From Planctomycetota bacterium (lineage in GTDB: Bacteria; Planctomycetota; PUPC01; JACPCR01): a stretch of DNA of 22,613 bases. Positions 7,600 to 15,493 of the stretch are shown one piece after another. The stretch covers positions 1-22,613 of the forward strand of contig JASLXP010000188.1 of NCBI GenBank assembly GCA_030740295.1, written 5' to 3'. A model generated the notes under the pieces. It did not search any database, was not told the DNA's origin, and was given only the letters and a program-made list of their open reading frames with translations. A program made the position numbers and the translations under genes. The stretch's first letter is position 1. Every line of letters begins with the position of its first letter.

Positions 7600-8506
7600 T
7601 CACCTCACCTGCGATATCCACGGTCTTACCGGTGACAATGATCTCCCCACCGTTTTCCTCTTCCCCTCCGGAAGCGTTCAATTCTCCGGAATTGCGCACA
7701 TCGCCACCTGCCCTAAGAAAGATGCGGCCACCTTTCCGCTCCACATTCGCAGCATGAACGATCCCTTCATTATTGATGGCCAACGCGTACATGTTGCCTC
7801 CCGCGGCCTTCAGCTCAGCCCGAGCCGCTTCAACCAAGCCGGCCTGATGCACGCCAACTTCAGCACTGGCAGACGAATCGCCAATCCTGACGAACACTCT
7901 TTCCTCGCCTGCTTCCATCAACAAGATCTCCTGGCCCGCGGCCATCGCTGCTGTTCCCTGGGGGGCTTCGATCGAGCCCGTATTGCTTACGGTGAAACCA
8001 AGCAGGAAGACGTCTCCACCTGCGGCGTGAATGACCCCATGATTCACCACGCTATCTCTTGATGAGCCTCGAAAGGTAAAATCGCCGCCGCGGAGGAATT
8101 CGCCGTCACTGATATCAAGGGTGGAAGCAACAAAGCTCTGTGTATCTATTCGCCCGCCAGGCCCCACGAGTATGCCGTTCGGATTAATCAGGTAGACGCC
8201 GCCGTTGGCCTGCAGTGATCCGTAAATCTGAGACGGCCTTGCTGTGACCACCCTGTTCAGGACAACGCTGGAAGCATTCGGCTGTATAAATCGGGTAAGC
8301 TCGCCCTGCCGGATGGAGAAATCATTCCAGTGGATGATCGCTTTGTTCGTACCTTGCCGAATGATCAACGAGCCCGGCTGGGCCTGGCCAAGGCTCACGC
8401 TGCCCGTTACGACCTTCGCGCCGCTAGGGTTCGCCGGAAGAAAATCGGGGAGCAAAAGGACGAAGCCAAGAATGGTACAAAGAGCTTTGGCTGATGAGTG
8501 TGTCAT
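7502..8506 (-). CDS. Filamentous-haemagglutinin-type (two-partner secretion domain) exoprotein, 5' fragment
   Basis: The 334-aa product starts with a signal peptide (MTHSSAKALCTILGFVLLLP, cleavage near residue 25-30) and continues into a TPS domain: SVSLGQAQPGSLIIRQG, IHWNDFSIRQG and the hallmark LINPNGILVGPGGRID (106-121). It then shows Gly/Ala-rich beta-helix repeats. Such proteins cross the outer membrane through a TpsB (FhaC-like) partner, which is not in this window. The frame ends with a TGA at 7502-7504, 26 bases after a run of six A; the +1 frame continues the same family to 7138. Joined, the protein would be about 456 aa, short for a TPS adhesin. The frame is open back to 8842, but the added residues are unlike the family, so I prefer the ATG at 8506, which directly precedes the signal peptide. 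No Shine-Dalgarno sequence is visible. It is the first gene of a minus-strand group with the HPt and pseudopilin genes. Confidence 0.82.
   Translation of the reverse strand: MTHSSAKALCTILGFVLLLPDFLPANPSGAKVVTGSVSLGQAQPGSLIIRQGTNKAIIHWNDFSIRQGELTRFIQPNASSVVLNRVVTARPSQIYGSLQANGGVYLINPNGILVGPGGRIDTQSFVASTLDISDGEFLRGGDFTFRGSSRDSVVNHGVIHAAGGDVFLLGFTVSNTGSIEAPQGTAAMAAGQEILLMEAGEERVFVRIGDSSASAEVGVHQAGLVEAARAELKAAGGNMYALAINNEGIVHAANVERKGGRIFLRAGGDVRNSGELNASGGEEENGGEIIVTGKTVDIAGEVNASGENGGTVFIGGGKQGNDAGIKKLREHLDS
7526..7531 (-). other. Frameshift site in TPS exoprotein (A6 run)
   Basis: On the coding (minus) strand the sequence is GGC ATT AAA AAA CTC. Family-like sequence precedes the run in this frame and follows it only in the frame reached by skipping one base (ATT AAA AAC TCA, giving IKNSENTW). 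A net +1 shift (or -2) is needed, which fits a one-base insertion in the homopolymer. A classical -1 slippage would enter the wrong frame. Confidence 0.75.
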
Positions 8507-8959
8507 GGCGTTATGTGTCAAGTTCTGGCCTGAGGAATGTCCGCGCGGACGGAAACAATCCTGACACTGGGCCATGACAATCTCGGCCCGGATCGCCAGG
8601 AGGTCCACAAGGAAAGAGATCATACTCGGAACGGTTCTCTTGTTACAGTCAAGTGGCAGAGCTATCGTCGGTGGATGGCAGATGACGAACGACTCGCTCT
8701 GTTCTAAGGAGCCATTCAAAGGGGGGACGTTCAGCAGGCGATAGAATCCGATCTCGACCGTGCGGTCCGCGCAGCATCCATCGTTGAAGCGTTTCGGACA
8801 GTGTGTTAAAAACTGCACTCTACCCGCCTCGTTAAGACCCACCTTAACGCCCGCCCTTCATTTTCAGACGCCTCTTTTCGTTTAGGGCCACCGGTGTACC
8901 CATGCCGGCTGGCTGACCGCTCCTTTATTCCTGGCTTTTGCCATTCGGGAGGTGTGCCC
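8507..8959. promoter_or_regulatory. Divergent intergenic region between TPS exoprotein and membrane protein genes
   Basis: About 450 bases separate two divergent starts and must hold both promoters. No convincing gene is seen, although the exoprotein frame stays open to 8842. Two palindromes stand out: GTCCGCGCGGAC (8539-8550), a perfect 12-bp palindrome 32 bases upstream of the exoprotein ATG, and CGTTAAG-N6-CTTAACG (8830-8836 / 8843-8849), 7-bp arms, about 110 bases before the + strand ATG. Either could be an operator for a dimeric regulator. I could not place -35/-10 boxes with confidence. Confidence 0.45.
8947..8952 (+). promoter_or_regulatory. Ribosome binding site GGGAGG fixing the start at 8960
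   Basis: GGGAGG lies seven bases before the ATG at 8960. It decides this start over the in-frame ATG at 8894, which has no such site and would add 22 residues without family-like features. Confidence 0.75.
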
Positions 8960-9736
8960 ATGGGATCGGCTGATTTCTACGAAGCCTTCAAACGACACAG
9001 AGAGGCAGAAAGAGCCCGTTCAGATTCAGAAGAGTCCATCGTTCGGCCGGATGAAACGGATTCCCATCCGGGAGAATCAGACCTGCATCATGAAGATTAT
9101 CCTTCTGATGAAATGAACGATTTCCCCGACTACGAGGATGATTCCAATCTCCTCGAAGCCATCGAAGAGCCTCATACGGAGGAAACCGTTTCATCCATTC
9201 AGATGCATGCGGACGAAATGCTCTCGGAGGCAAAGTACTCCGGACATCTTCCCCCGTATCCGGAAGAGCGTCCGTCAAACGTCATTGCCATGAAGACAAG
9301 CACCTTCTTCTGCTCCCTGATCGTGGTGGGCCTCGGCCTGGTGCTGTCTTACATCATCGGCCAGGAACATGGCCGGGGTAACCCCCTGCTCGATACCAGC
9401 GGGGACCGCCAGACACTCTCAATCGTCCGGCCTGGCAACACGACGACCATAGGACCTGAGGGCCAGCGGGCCCAGGAAGCGGAGGTACAGAAGCAGTACA
9501 TCCTCGTCCTCTGCACCTACGACATCAACAAGAGCGACATCGCACGCCTCACCCTGAAACGCCTGAAAGAAGGAGGATTCCCCAAGCTTGACCTCGCCAA
9601 GGACAGCAAACACATCTACCTCTACAGCGGACCTTACAAGGACAAGGACGATTCGGGCCTGCTCGATTACCAGAACCATTTCAAGAGACAGCGCGATTTC
9701 TCGAAATGTTTCGTGAAGACAGTGATCATGCGTTGA
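8960..9736 (+). CDS. Single-pass membrane protein with acidic N-terminus and SPOR-like C-terminal domain
   Basis: The 258-aa product has three parts. Residues 1-110 are hydrophilic and strongly acidic (many Asp, Glu and Ser, low complexity), probably disordered and cytoplasmic. Residues 115-135 (TFFCSLIVVGLGLVLSYIIG) form one membrane helix. Residues 178-254 form a small alpha/beta domain, starting QYILVLCTYDINKSDIARLT and containing LKEGGFPKLDL and IYLYSGPYKDK. Its order and spacing (strand, helix with ARLTLKRLKEGGFP, strand, YSGPY strand, helix, strand) resemble a SPOR domain, which binds denuded peptidoglycan during division. I call it SPOR-like, not SPOR, because the match is by pattern only. 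It may help tether the division machinery or the cell wall. It stands alone on the + strand, divergent from the exoprotein gene. Confidence 0.72.
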   Translation: MGSADFYEAFKRHREAERARSDSEESIVRPDETDSHPGESDLHHEDYPSDEMNDFPDYEDDSNLLEAIEEPHTEETVSSIQMHADEMLSEAKYSGHLPPYPEERPSNVIAMKTSTFFCSLIVVGLGLVLSYIIGQEHGRGNPLLDTSGDRQTLSIVRPGNTTTIGPEGQRAQEAEVQKQYILVLCTYDINKSDIARLTLKRLKEGGFPKLDLAKDSKHIYLYSGPYKDKDDSGLLDYQNHFKRQRDFSKCFVKTVIMR

Positions 9737-9867
9737 GAGGTGCGGGTATGAGCTCTGTGGCCTGAATAGCCAAAACAGATTTGTCCACAGCGGTCACGCT
9801 AAGTCTGGAGCCTCATCTTTCCCTTTATCTCAGAGCGGCCCTGATCCAGTCCAGGAAGTCATTGCGT

Positions 9868-9945
9868 TGTGGGCGTCCCGCCCGCCACAGCACGAAGCTG
9901 CTCCTCTGAGCGCATGCGGCGCTTGGGCAGGCGAGACGCCTGCCC
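9868..9945. repeat. Pair of REP/BIME-like palindromes
   Basis: Palindrome A (9868-9889) reads TGTGGGCG-TCC-CGCCCGCCACA, imperfect. Palindrome B (9925-9933 / 9937-9945) is a perfect 9-bp stem, GGGCAGGCG-AGA-CGCCTGCCC. Read on opposite strands both share a core GGCGTCYCGCC and an adjoining TGTGGG motif, so the two are related units in inverted orientation about 35 bases apart. This is the layout of a BIME built from REP units. No transposase of the REP-associated type is seen here. Confidence 0.55.
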
Positions 9946-10000
9946 CACATCTCCACATCTTATGTTTCGCTGATTCACAGAGATTACGCCTCTGGCTCCC

Positions 10001-10054
10001 CATCCAGATCGGATGAGTTGCTGTACCATCCTGGTAGATTAAGGCACCTCATCC
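10001..10054 (+). promoter_or_regulatory. Leader with mutually exclusive hairpins before the 1774-aa gene
   Basis: The segment GGATGAGTTGC (10011-10021) can pair with GCACCTCATCC (10044-10054, one mismatch), enclosing a smaller hairpin TACCA-TCC-TGGTA (10024-10036). Alternatively its first five bases pair with CATCC at 10001-10005. The two folds exclude each other, and the larger one ends 34 bases before the ATG at 10089. This might be an RNA switch, a protein-binding site, or a chance pairing. No known riboswitch class is recognised. Confidence 0.35.
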
Positions 10055-10088
10055 AAAGGTAAAACTCTCCGTTAATACCTTCACACTT

Positions 10089-13000
10089 ATGTACTGGATT
10101 GGCTTCTACGTCTTTGGATTATTCTGCTCATGCCCCGGATTCGCGAGTGGATTCAGCCCGGCGTTTCAGAGCGGCGATCTCGATCTCGAGCTCTGCATCG
10201 CCTGGCAGGAGGACATCCCTCTCAAGGCGAATGTGCAGACCCTACGCAGCGTGCTCGGGCTCGGTTCTGTGAAGGACAGACAACTGCGGCGGTGGGTTGG
10301 GCCGGTTGATGAGTCGGGGAACACGCGAGGGCAAATCCAGGGCAAAGATAAACGGACGTTCTACTTTCAGCTTTCGTTTAAACAGCCGGTGGAGATTGGA
10401 ACGGCGTTAAGCCAGGCGCCGGGGATGCTCTATCTAAAGCCGGGCGCTGCGTATCCTGCGAAGCCTGGCGAGAACGATAAATGGGAAGTCGTCCCCGCGT
10501 GGCCAAATCAAACGGGACTTTTCGCCTCGGTTTTTCCTGCTGGCATCAGAACACGGTCTGTCTGCCTGCCGATGCCTATGGAATGGCATCGGCGCCCCAG
10601 GGCCATCGAGAGCTGGTTTTTCTACAAAGAACGCCTGCTCAACCTGAGCCCGTCCGGTCACGCGAATGCAGGCGAGGAATACGTACCGCCTCCGCCTCAC
10701 CTGGGGCCCCGGCAGCCAAAGCGGGCCGCACGCGGGCTGGCGACCGGACGCGGGCCCCATTGGCAGAACACGGGCAAAGACAAAGAGGGGCTTATTCGAC
10801 GAGCGGCCATTGACAAGACCAGCCCAGTCTGGGTGATGCTTTCATGGCGAACACCGCAGACCATCAGCGGCCTCCTTGCAATCGGTGATTGCGGAGGATT
10901 CGAGCTCAGCTACTACAACGGGCCTCCGTCCATTCCTCCGAAGGCCGGCACCAGGCGTGAATGGAAATCCTTGAAGTTTGAGCGAAGGCATGGCGGAGTT
11001 CTTTCGTTTTCGAAGACAGTCAAGACGCGAGGCCTTCGACTGAACATCACGAAGGGCAAAGGAGGCCAAGAAGCCGCTGTTGCCAGACTTAATGGGCTGC
11101 ACGCTTACGCTGACATCGGCAACGATCCGTTGCCGAAACTTCACAGGCAGGAAAAGCAGACATCACCGCTGCTGGTCGACTATAAGCTCCCGCACGACGC
11201 CATTGCAACGATGGTCATCGACGGGCCGGACGGCAAGCGTGTGCGCAATCTTTTTTCGGTCAACGAAAAATCAGCCGGAAAGCAGCAGGTCGAGTGGAAC
11301 GGCAAAGACTTGCACGGGCGTTATGTCCTGCCGGGGAAATACAGGTGGAAGGCGATCTATCACAAGCCGTTGGAGCTTCATTACCAGTTCACCGCCTACC
11401 CAAACATCACGGACAACACTCCGTGGCAGATCGGACACCACGGCCCCGGCGGCTGGATGGCCGATCACACTCCGCCGATGGCGTGCGCTACATTTGGCGA
11501 CCGCATCTGGTTCGGAGCGCCCGTGGCCGAAAGTGGCGTGTCTTTTATCGAATGCGATCTCGAAGGCAAGAAGATTACCGGCTGGCATTCGTTCGAGGCA
11601 TGGACGGGCCCGAAGCTCCTGGCCACGGATGGCAAGACCGTCTTCATCACTCATCCCAAAGAGAACGACGATCCGATCTGGGGCTACAACATCAAGGAAC
11701 GCACGGTCTCCACCGTTCTACGTCAGCCGACCACCGAACAGCGCCGCACGGGCATCCGCGGCATGGCGGCCAGAGACGGCAAGCTTTACCTGTCGATCCG
11801 TGCCACCCACTCGTGGGTGGTCAAACCGTTCGGCGCCCCGAGTGTGGATCTCGACAACTGTCTGCCCCGCTACCGCCCGCCGCGCAAACCGCGCAAGGCA
11901 CACGAAGTCGTTCCCAACCCGGGTCTCGATACTCTGAAGCTCTTTCGCCTTTCGAGCCCGCCCCCGGGCCAACGGAATCTCGGTCTCACTTATCTTGAAA
12001 CAGCGGAGGAAGCGGGTCGACGTCACCACATCGTGCTTGCGCTGAAGGAGCCTCAGGCCATCGGCAGCGCGGTTTTCCCTTTTCCGAGTAGTGCAGGCGC
12101 TCCGCGACTGCAAGAAGATGACATCAAGTTCTTCATCAGCGTCCTAAAACCTGAAGGAAAATACCCTCCAGACCCAAACGATAAGTCGCAGTGGATCCGG
12201 GTGAAAGACTCGGGCAAAAGCAGTTGGGAGGTCGCTGCATTTCCGCCGAAAACGATGACCCGCGCTGTCCGCCTCACGTGGGAAAAATCCGGCGACGATC
12301 CTCTTGCGGATGTCGAGGAAGATTTCGGCGATGAAGACAACGATGGTCTCGGACTGAACACCCTCGGCCTCGGCGGCAAAAGGAAATCCGGCCCCAAGTG
12401 GCAGGGCCGTCTGGAAGGAATGACCTTTTTGCGAAGGCGCTATGAGAACCTGCTGCCACGCGCGACCGTCAGAGCCAACTCCGGCGAAGTCAGAGAAAGC
12501 GGCGAATGGTGGGGAGCGCCAAAGAAACCGATCAGCAGGGAGTATCCCGGCATCTACATGATGGAATGGCAGGGGCCGGCCAAAGTGCGGGGCCTGGCGA
12601 TCAAAGAAATCGATGGCCAGACAACCGAGATCGATGTCTTCACCGGCCCGCCCGGAGCAAAGATCGATCTGGCAGGCGAGCAACATTGGAAAAAGGTCGC
12701 CACATACAGGCAGCAGAGGCGCAATTTCTACATCCCCGACGACAACCACAACAGCCAGGCACGTTACCTGGATGGCACGGTCGATTTTGGTGACACCTAC
12801 GAAACCCGCGCCATCCGGCTGCGGGTCATCGAGAACTTCCAGCCCGTTGAAGGTCGCCCGTGGGGAGTGCGTGAAGACCGCGGCGGCACAGATATCGATC
12901 CATTGCGGGTGCGCGTGTACGGCGTCGCACCACTCGGATACCTCGGTGGCGAAACACCCGTCGATTCCCGGCAGACCGAGCGTATCGCTGTCTATGACCT

Positions 13001-15413
13001 GAGGACTAAAAAGTACACACAGGAAATCAGCATCATTAAACCAGGCCAGATAGCTCTTAGCAGGATGGGTGTCTCGCCCGTCACTCTCCACGCAATCTCG
13101 AAGAACAACGTCATCAAGGTCGACCTCAAAAACGATCCGCCTGAACACGAGATCATCGTCCGCGACCTCGAAGCCCCTCGGGCCCTCGCAGTCGGCCGGG
13201 ACGGCCGCATCTACCTGTCCAACTCAAAGCAACATGTCGTGCATGTCTTCAATCCCGATGGCACGCCACTCCGCAATATCGGTAAGCCCGGCGGCCGTGT
13301 GGCGGGGCCGTGGGACGTTCGTCGTTTCGGAAACATCTCCTCCATCGCTGTCGACACTGACAACAACCTCTGGATAGTCGAGCAAAGGTATGCACCCAAG
13401 CGCATCACCAAGTGGACGGCTGACGGCGAATTCATTCGAGAGCACCTCGGCCCAACGCAATATGGAGGCGGAGGCGTACTCGATCCATACGACAGAACGA
13501 AGCTGTATTACAACGGCATGGAGTTCGAACTCGACTGGGAGAAGCGCTCCTCACGCCTCAACAAACTGCTGTGGACTGGGCCATCCAGACCGGGCGAGGT
13601 TCCGATCATGATCGCCGGCCGCAAATACATGGTTACTCGCGATTGCTTCGGGCGACAGGAAGCGGGCATCGTTTACACCTACGAAAAGGATCGTCTCAGG
13701 CTTGTTGGCGCGGTCGGACGCGCAACAGGATTCAAGGAACTTCGCGATCCCAAAGTGCTGGATGAGCTCGGAGGCATCAGTCTGCCTGAATATCGATTCA
13801 CTTGGTCGGATCGAAACGGTGACGGCAAGGTCCAAGGCAAAGAAGTGTGGCTCAAGCAGCTCGAGAAGAACAGCCGGTTTAACGTCGGCAACTTCAATCG
13901 CGACCTGAGCATTAATGGCGGTACGCAGCACTATCGAGTCACGGAAATCCTGCCCAGCGGGGCGCCTGTCTGGAAAGAAGAGCATTATCCGCAGATCCGA
14001 AAGCTCGAGGCGTTCGGGTCGCAATACAATAAGTTGCCCGGCGGTGACTTTTTTCACTTCGGCTCGTGGCACGCCCGGTTCAGTCCGGAGGGCGAGATAC
14101 GCTGGCAGGTGCGCACGGAGGGAGTAGGCGGCCACGCCTTAATGAAGGCCCCGTCTTACCGGCCGGGCCAGGCATGTGCGGAATTTACGGACATATCGCA
14201 TCCGAGTTTCAACGATGCCCCCGAGGCCGGCGAGCTCGGCGGCTTCCGAGTGCATCACTCCAATCCCGGCGCATGGAACATCTGGACTCGTGACGGCCTC
14301 TTTGCCGGCTACCTCTTCCGTGATCAACGCCATCCGGGTACGCCCCAATGGCGCATGCCCGAACACCAACGGGGCTTGCGTCTCGAACGGCATCACCCCG
14401 GACAGGAACACTTCCAGGGCTATTTCACCAAGGCCCATGACGGCAGCTACTACATGGTCGCCGGCCACAACCACGCCAGCATCATCGAAGTGAAAGGCAT
14501 GGAGACCTTCAAACGTCTCGGCGGCGAAATCGAGGTAACGACCGGCATGCTGCAACGCCTCAAGGATTACGAGATTTATGTTGAGAGCGAAGAGGTCTAC
14601 GCCCGTGCGAAGGTCTACGATCTCTTTCGCATGAAGACTGGTCCGAAAATCGACGGCCAGGCAAAGGACTGGGACGCCATACCAGGTGCGGCTATCTCAA
14701 ACGCCGACCCGGACGCCGCGCCGCCGGCCGAGTTCAAGATGGGCTACGACAATCGTAATCTCTACCTTCTCTACGAGGTCAGCTCCGGCCCGCTCAAGAA
14801 CAGCGGGCGTGACTGGCGCGCTCTCTTCAAAACCGGCGCAAGCGTGGACCTGCAATGGAGCATCAACCCCGCAGCTGATGACGCACGCCAGGCCCCCGTT
14901 GAAGGAGACCAGCGCCTGCTCATCACTTTCATCAACGGCAACGAGCCGGCCGCGGTTCTGTACAGACCGGTCGCACAGGATGCGCCCACAACCAGCGAGT
15001 ATGAGGTGGTCTCTCCCGTATTCAGAATCTCTTTTGATGAAGTGAAGCGCATCCGCAAATTCAAAATGGCGAAAACTGGGGGCGGCCATACATACATCCT
15101 CGAGATCTCCATCCCTCTTGAAGAAATCGGCTTCAATCCGAAGCTCGGCGACCGCTACCGTTTCGACTGGGGCATCCTCACCACAGACAACTATGGAAAT
15201 GCCTGCACCGGCCGGCTCTACTGGTCAAACAGAGCCACAGGAATCCTCGCCGACGCGCCCAGCGAAGCTCTCATGACGCCCCATCTCTGGGGACACCTGC
15301 GCGTGAACGAGACCCGAAAATCCGGCCCGTTAGACCTGGAGAGTCTGTCCTCACTCGAGGATGAGGAGGATGATGTGGACGATATTGATATCGAGAAGGA
15401 GTTTGAGGAGTAG
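10089..15413 (+). CDS. Large exported multidomain protein: discoidin-like modules, FlgD-like fold, propeller/NHL repeats, CBM9-like C-terminus
   Basis: The 1774-aa product begins with a hydrophobic segment (MYWIGFYVFGLFCSCPGFAS) that looks like a signal peptide with no basic n-region; no other in-frame start exists between it and the upstream TAG. Domains by eye: four discoidin (F5/8 C)-like beta modules (about 86-161, 245-344, 636-733, 823-948); a FlgD-like Ig fold (358-424, IDGPDGKRVRNLF and GRYVLPGKYRWKA); propeller-like segments (464-581); NHL-type repeats (about 1025-1130, LAVGRDGRIYLSNS, HVFNPDGTPL, IAVDTDNNLWIVE); an EF-hand-like calcium loop DRNGDGKVQGKE (1241-1252); and a CBM9/DOMON-like domain (about 1515-1741, KIDGQAKDWDAIP, LEISIPLEEIGF). 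It ends in an acidic tail (EDEEDDVDDIDIEKEFEE). An acidic insertion also interrupts the third discoidin-like module near 745. No catalytic motif is recognised. It is probably a cell-surface carbohydrate-binding or scaffold protein. No Shine-Dalgarno sequence is seen. Confidence 0.82.
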   Translation: MYWIGFYVFGLFCSCPGFASGFSPAFQSGDLDLELCIAWQEDIPLKANVQTLRSVLGLGSVKDRQLRRWVGPVDESGNTRGQIQGKDKRTFYFQLSFKQPVEIGTALSQAPGMLYLKPGAAYPAKPGENDKWEVVPAWPNQTGLFASVFPAGIRTRSVCLPMPMEWHRRPRAIESWFFYKERLLNLSPSGHANAGEEYVPPPPHLGPRQPKRAARGLATGRGPHWQNTGKDKEGLIRRAAIDKTSPVWVMLSWRTPQTISGLLAIGDCGGFELSYYNGPPSIPPKAGTRREWKSLKFERRHGGVLSFSKTVKTRGLRLNITKGKGGQEAAVARLNGLHAYADIGNDPLPKLHRQEKQTSPLLVDYKLPHDAIATMVIDGPDGKRVRNLFSVNEKSAGKQQVEWNGKDLHGRYVLPGKYRWKAIYHKPLELHYQFTAYPNITDNTPWQIGHHGPGGWMADHTPPMACATFGDRIWFGAPVAESGVSFIECDLEGKKITGWHSFEAWTGPKLLATDGKTVFITHPKENDDPIWGYNIKERTVSTVLRQPTTEQRRTGIRGMAARDGKLYLSIRATHSWVVKPFGAPSVDLDNCLPRYRPPRKPRKAHEVVPNPGLDTLKLFRLSSPPPGQRNLGLTYLETAEEAGRRHHIVLALKEPQAIGSAVFPFPSSAGAPRLQEDDIKFFISVLKPEGKYPPDPNDKSQWIRVKDSGKSSWEVAAFPPKTMTRAVRLTWEKSGDDPLADVEEDFGDEDNDGLGLNTLGLGGKRKSGPKWQGRLEGMTFLRRRYENLLPRATVRANSGEVRESGEWWGAPKKPISREYPGIYMMEWQGPAKVRGLAIKEIDGQTTEIDVFTGPPGAKIDLAGEQHWKKVATYRQQRRNFYIPDDNHNSQARYLDGTVDFGDTYETRAIRLRVIENFQPVEGRPWGVREDRGGTDIDPLRVRVYGVAPLGYLGGETPVDSRQTERIAVYDLRTKKYTQEISIIKPGQIALSRMGVSPVTLHAISKNNVIKVDLKNDPPEHEIIVRDLEAPRALAVGRDGRIYLSNSKQHVVHVFNPDGTPLRNIGKPGGRVAGPWDVRRFGNISSIAVDTDNNLWIVEQRYAPKRITKWTADGEFIREHLGPTQYGGGGVLDPYDRTKLYYNGMEFELDWEKRSSRLNKLLWTGPSRPGEVPIMIAGRKYMVTRDCFGRQEAGIVYTYEKDRLRLVGAVGRATGFKELRDPKVLDELGGISLPEYRFTWSDRNGDGKVQGKEVWLKQLEKNSRFNVGNFNRDLSINGGTQHYRVTEILPSGAPVWKEEHYPQIRKLEAFGSQYNKLPGGDFFHFGSWHARFSPEGEIRWQVRTEGVGGHALMKAPSYRPGQACAEFTDISHPSFNDAPEAGELGGFRVHHSNPGAWNIWTRDGLFAGYLFRDQRHPGTPQWRMPEHQRGLRLERHHPGQEHFQGYFTKAHDGSYYMVAGHNHASIIEVKGMETFKRLGGEIEVTTGMLQRLKDYEIYVESEEVYARAKVYDLFRMKTGPKIDGQAKDWDAIPGAAISNADPDAAPPAEFKMGYDNRNLYLLYEVSSGPLKNSGRDWRALFKTGASVDLQWSINPAADDARQAPVEGDQRLLITFINGNEPAAVLYRPVAQDAPTTSEYEVVSPVFRISFDEVKRIRKFKMAKTGGGHTYILEISIPLEEIGFNPKLGDRYRFDWGILTTDNYGNACTGRLYWSNRATGILADAPSEALMTPHLWGHLRVNETRKSGPLDLESLSSLEDEEDDVDDIDIEKEFEE

Positions 15414-15493
15414 GGCATGTGAATGGTGGTGCCGGGCCTCTCCCTCGCACTCCGGAAGCTCTTCAAATTACAAAGAATGAAGGCGGCATCCGA

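Larger units (their letters stand above)
9737..10088. other. Non-coding stretch upstream of the 1774-aa protein gene
   Basis: About 350 bases without a convincing gene. It holds a pair of GC-rich palindromes (9868-9889 and 9925-9945) and, nearer the next gene, a leader with alternative hairpins (10001-10054). A 41-codon minus-strand frame (9825-9950) crosses both palindromes. It is probably accidental or the tail of a decayed gene. Confidence 0.5.

Noticed and set aside
8507..8842. Upstream extension of the TPS exoprotein frame to 8842
   Set aside because: The residues are Cys- and Pro-rich without family likeness and would bury the signal peptide.
12144..13148. Minus-strand frame of 334 codons inside the 1774-aa gene
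   Set aside because: It is antisense to clearly domain-bearing sequence and shows no recognisable motif.
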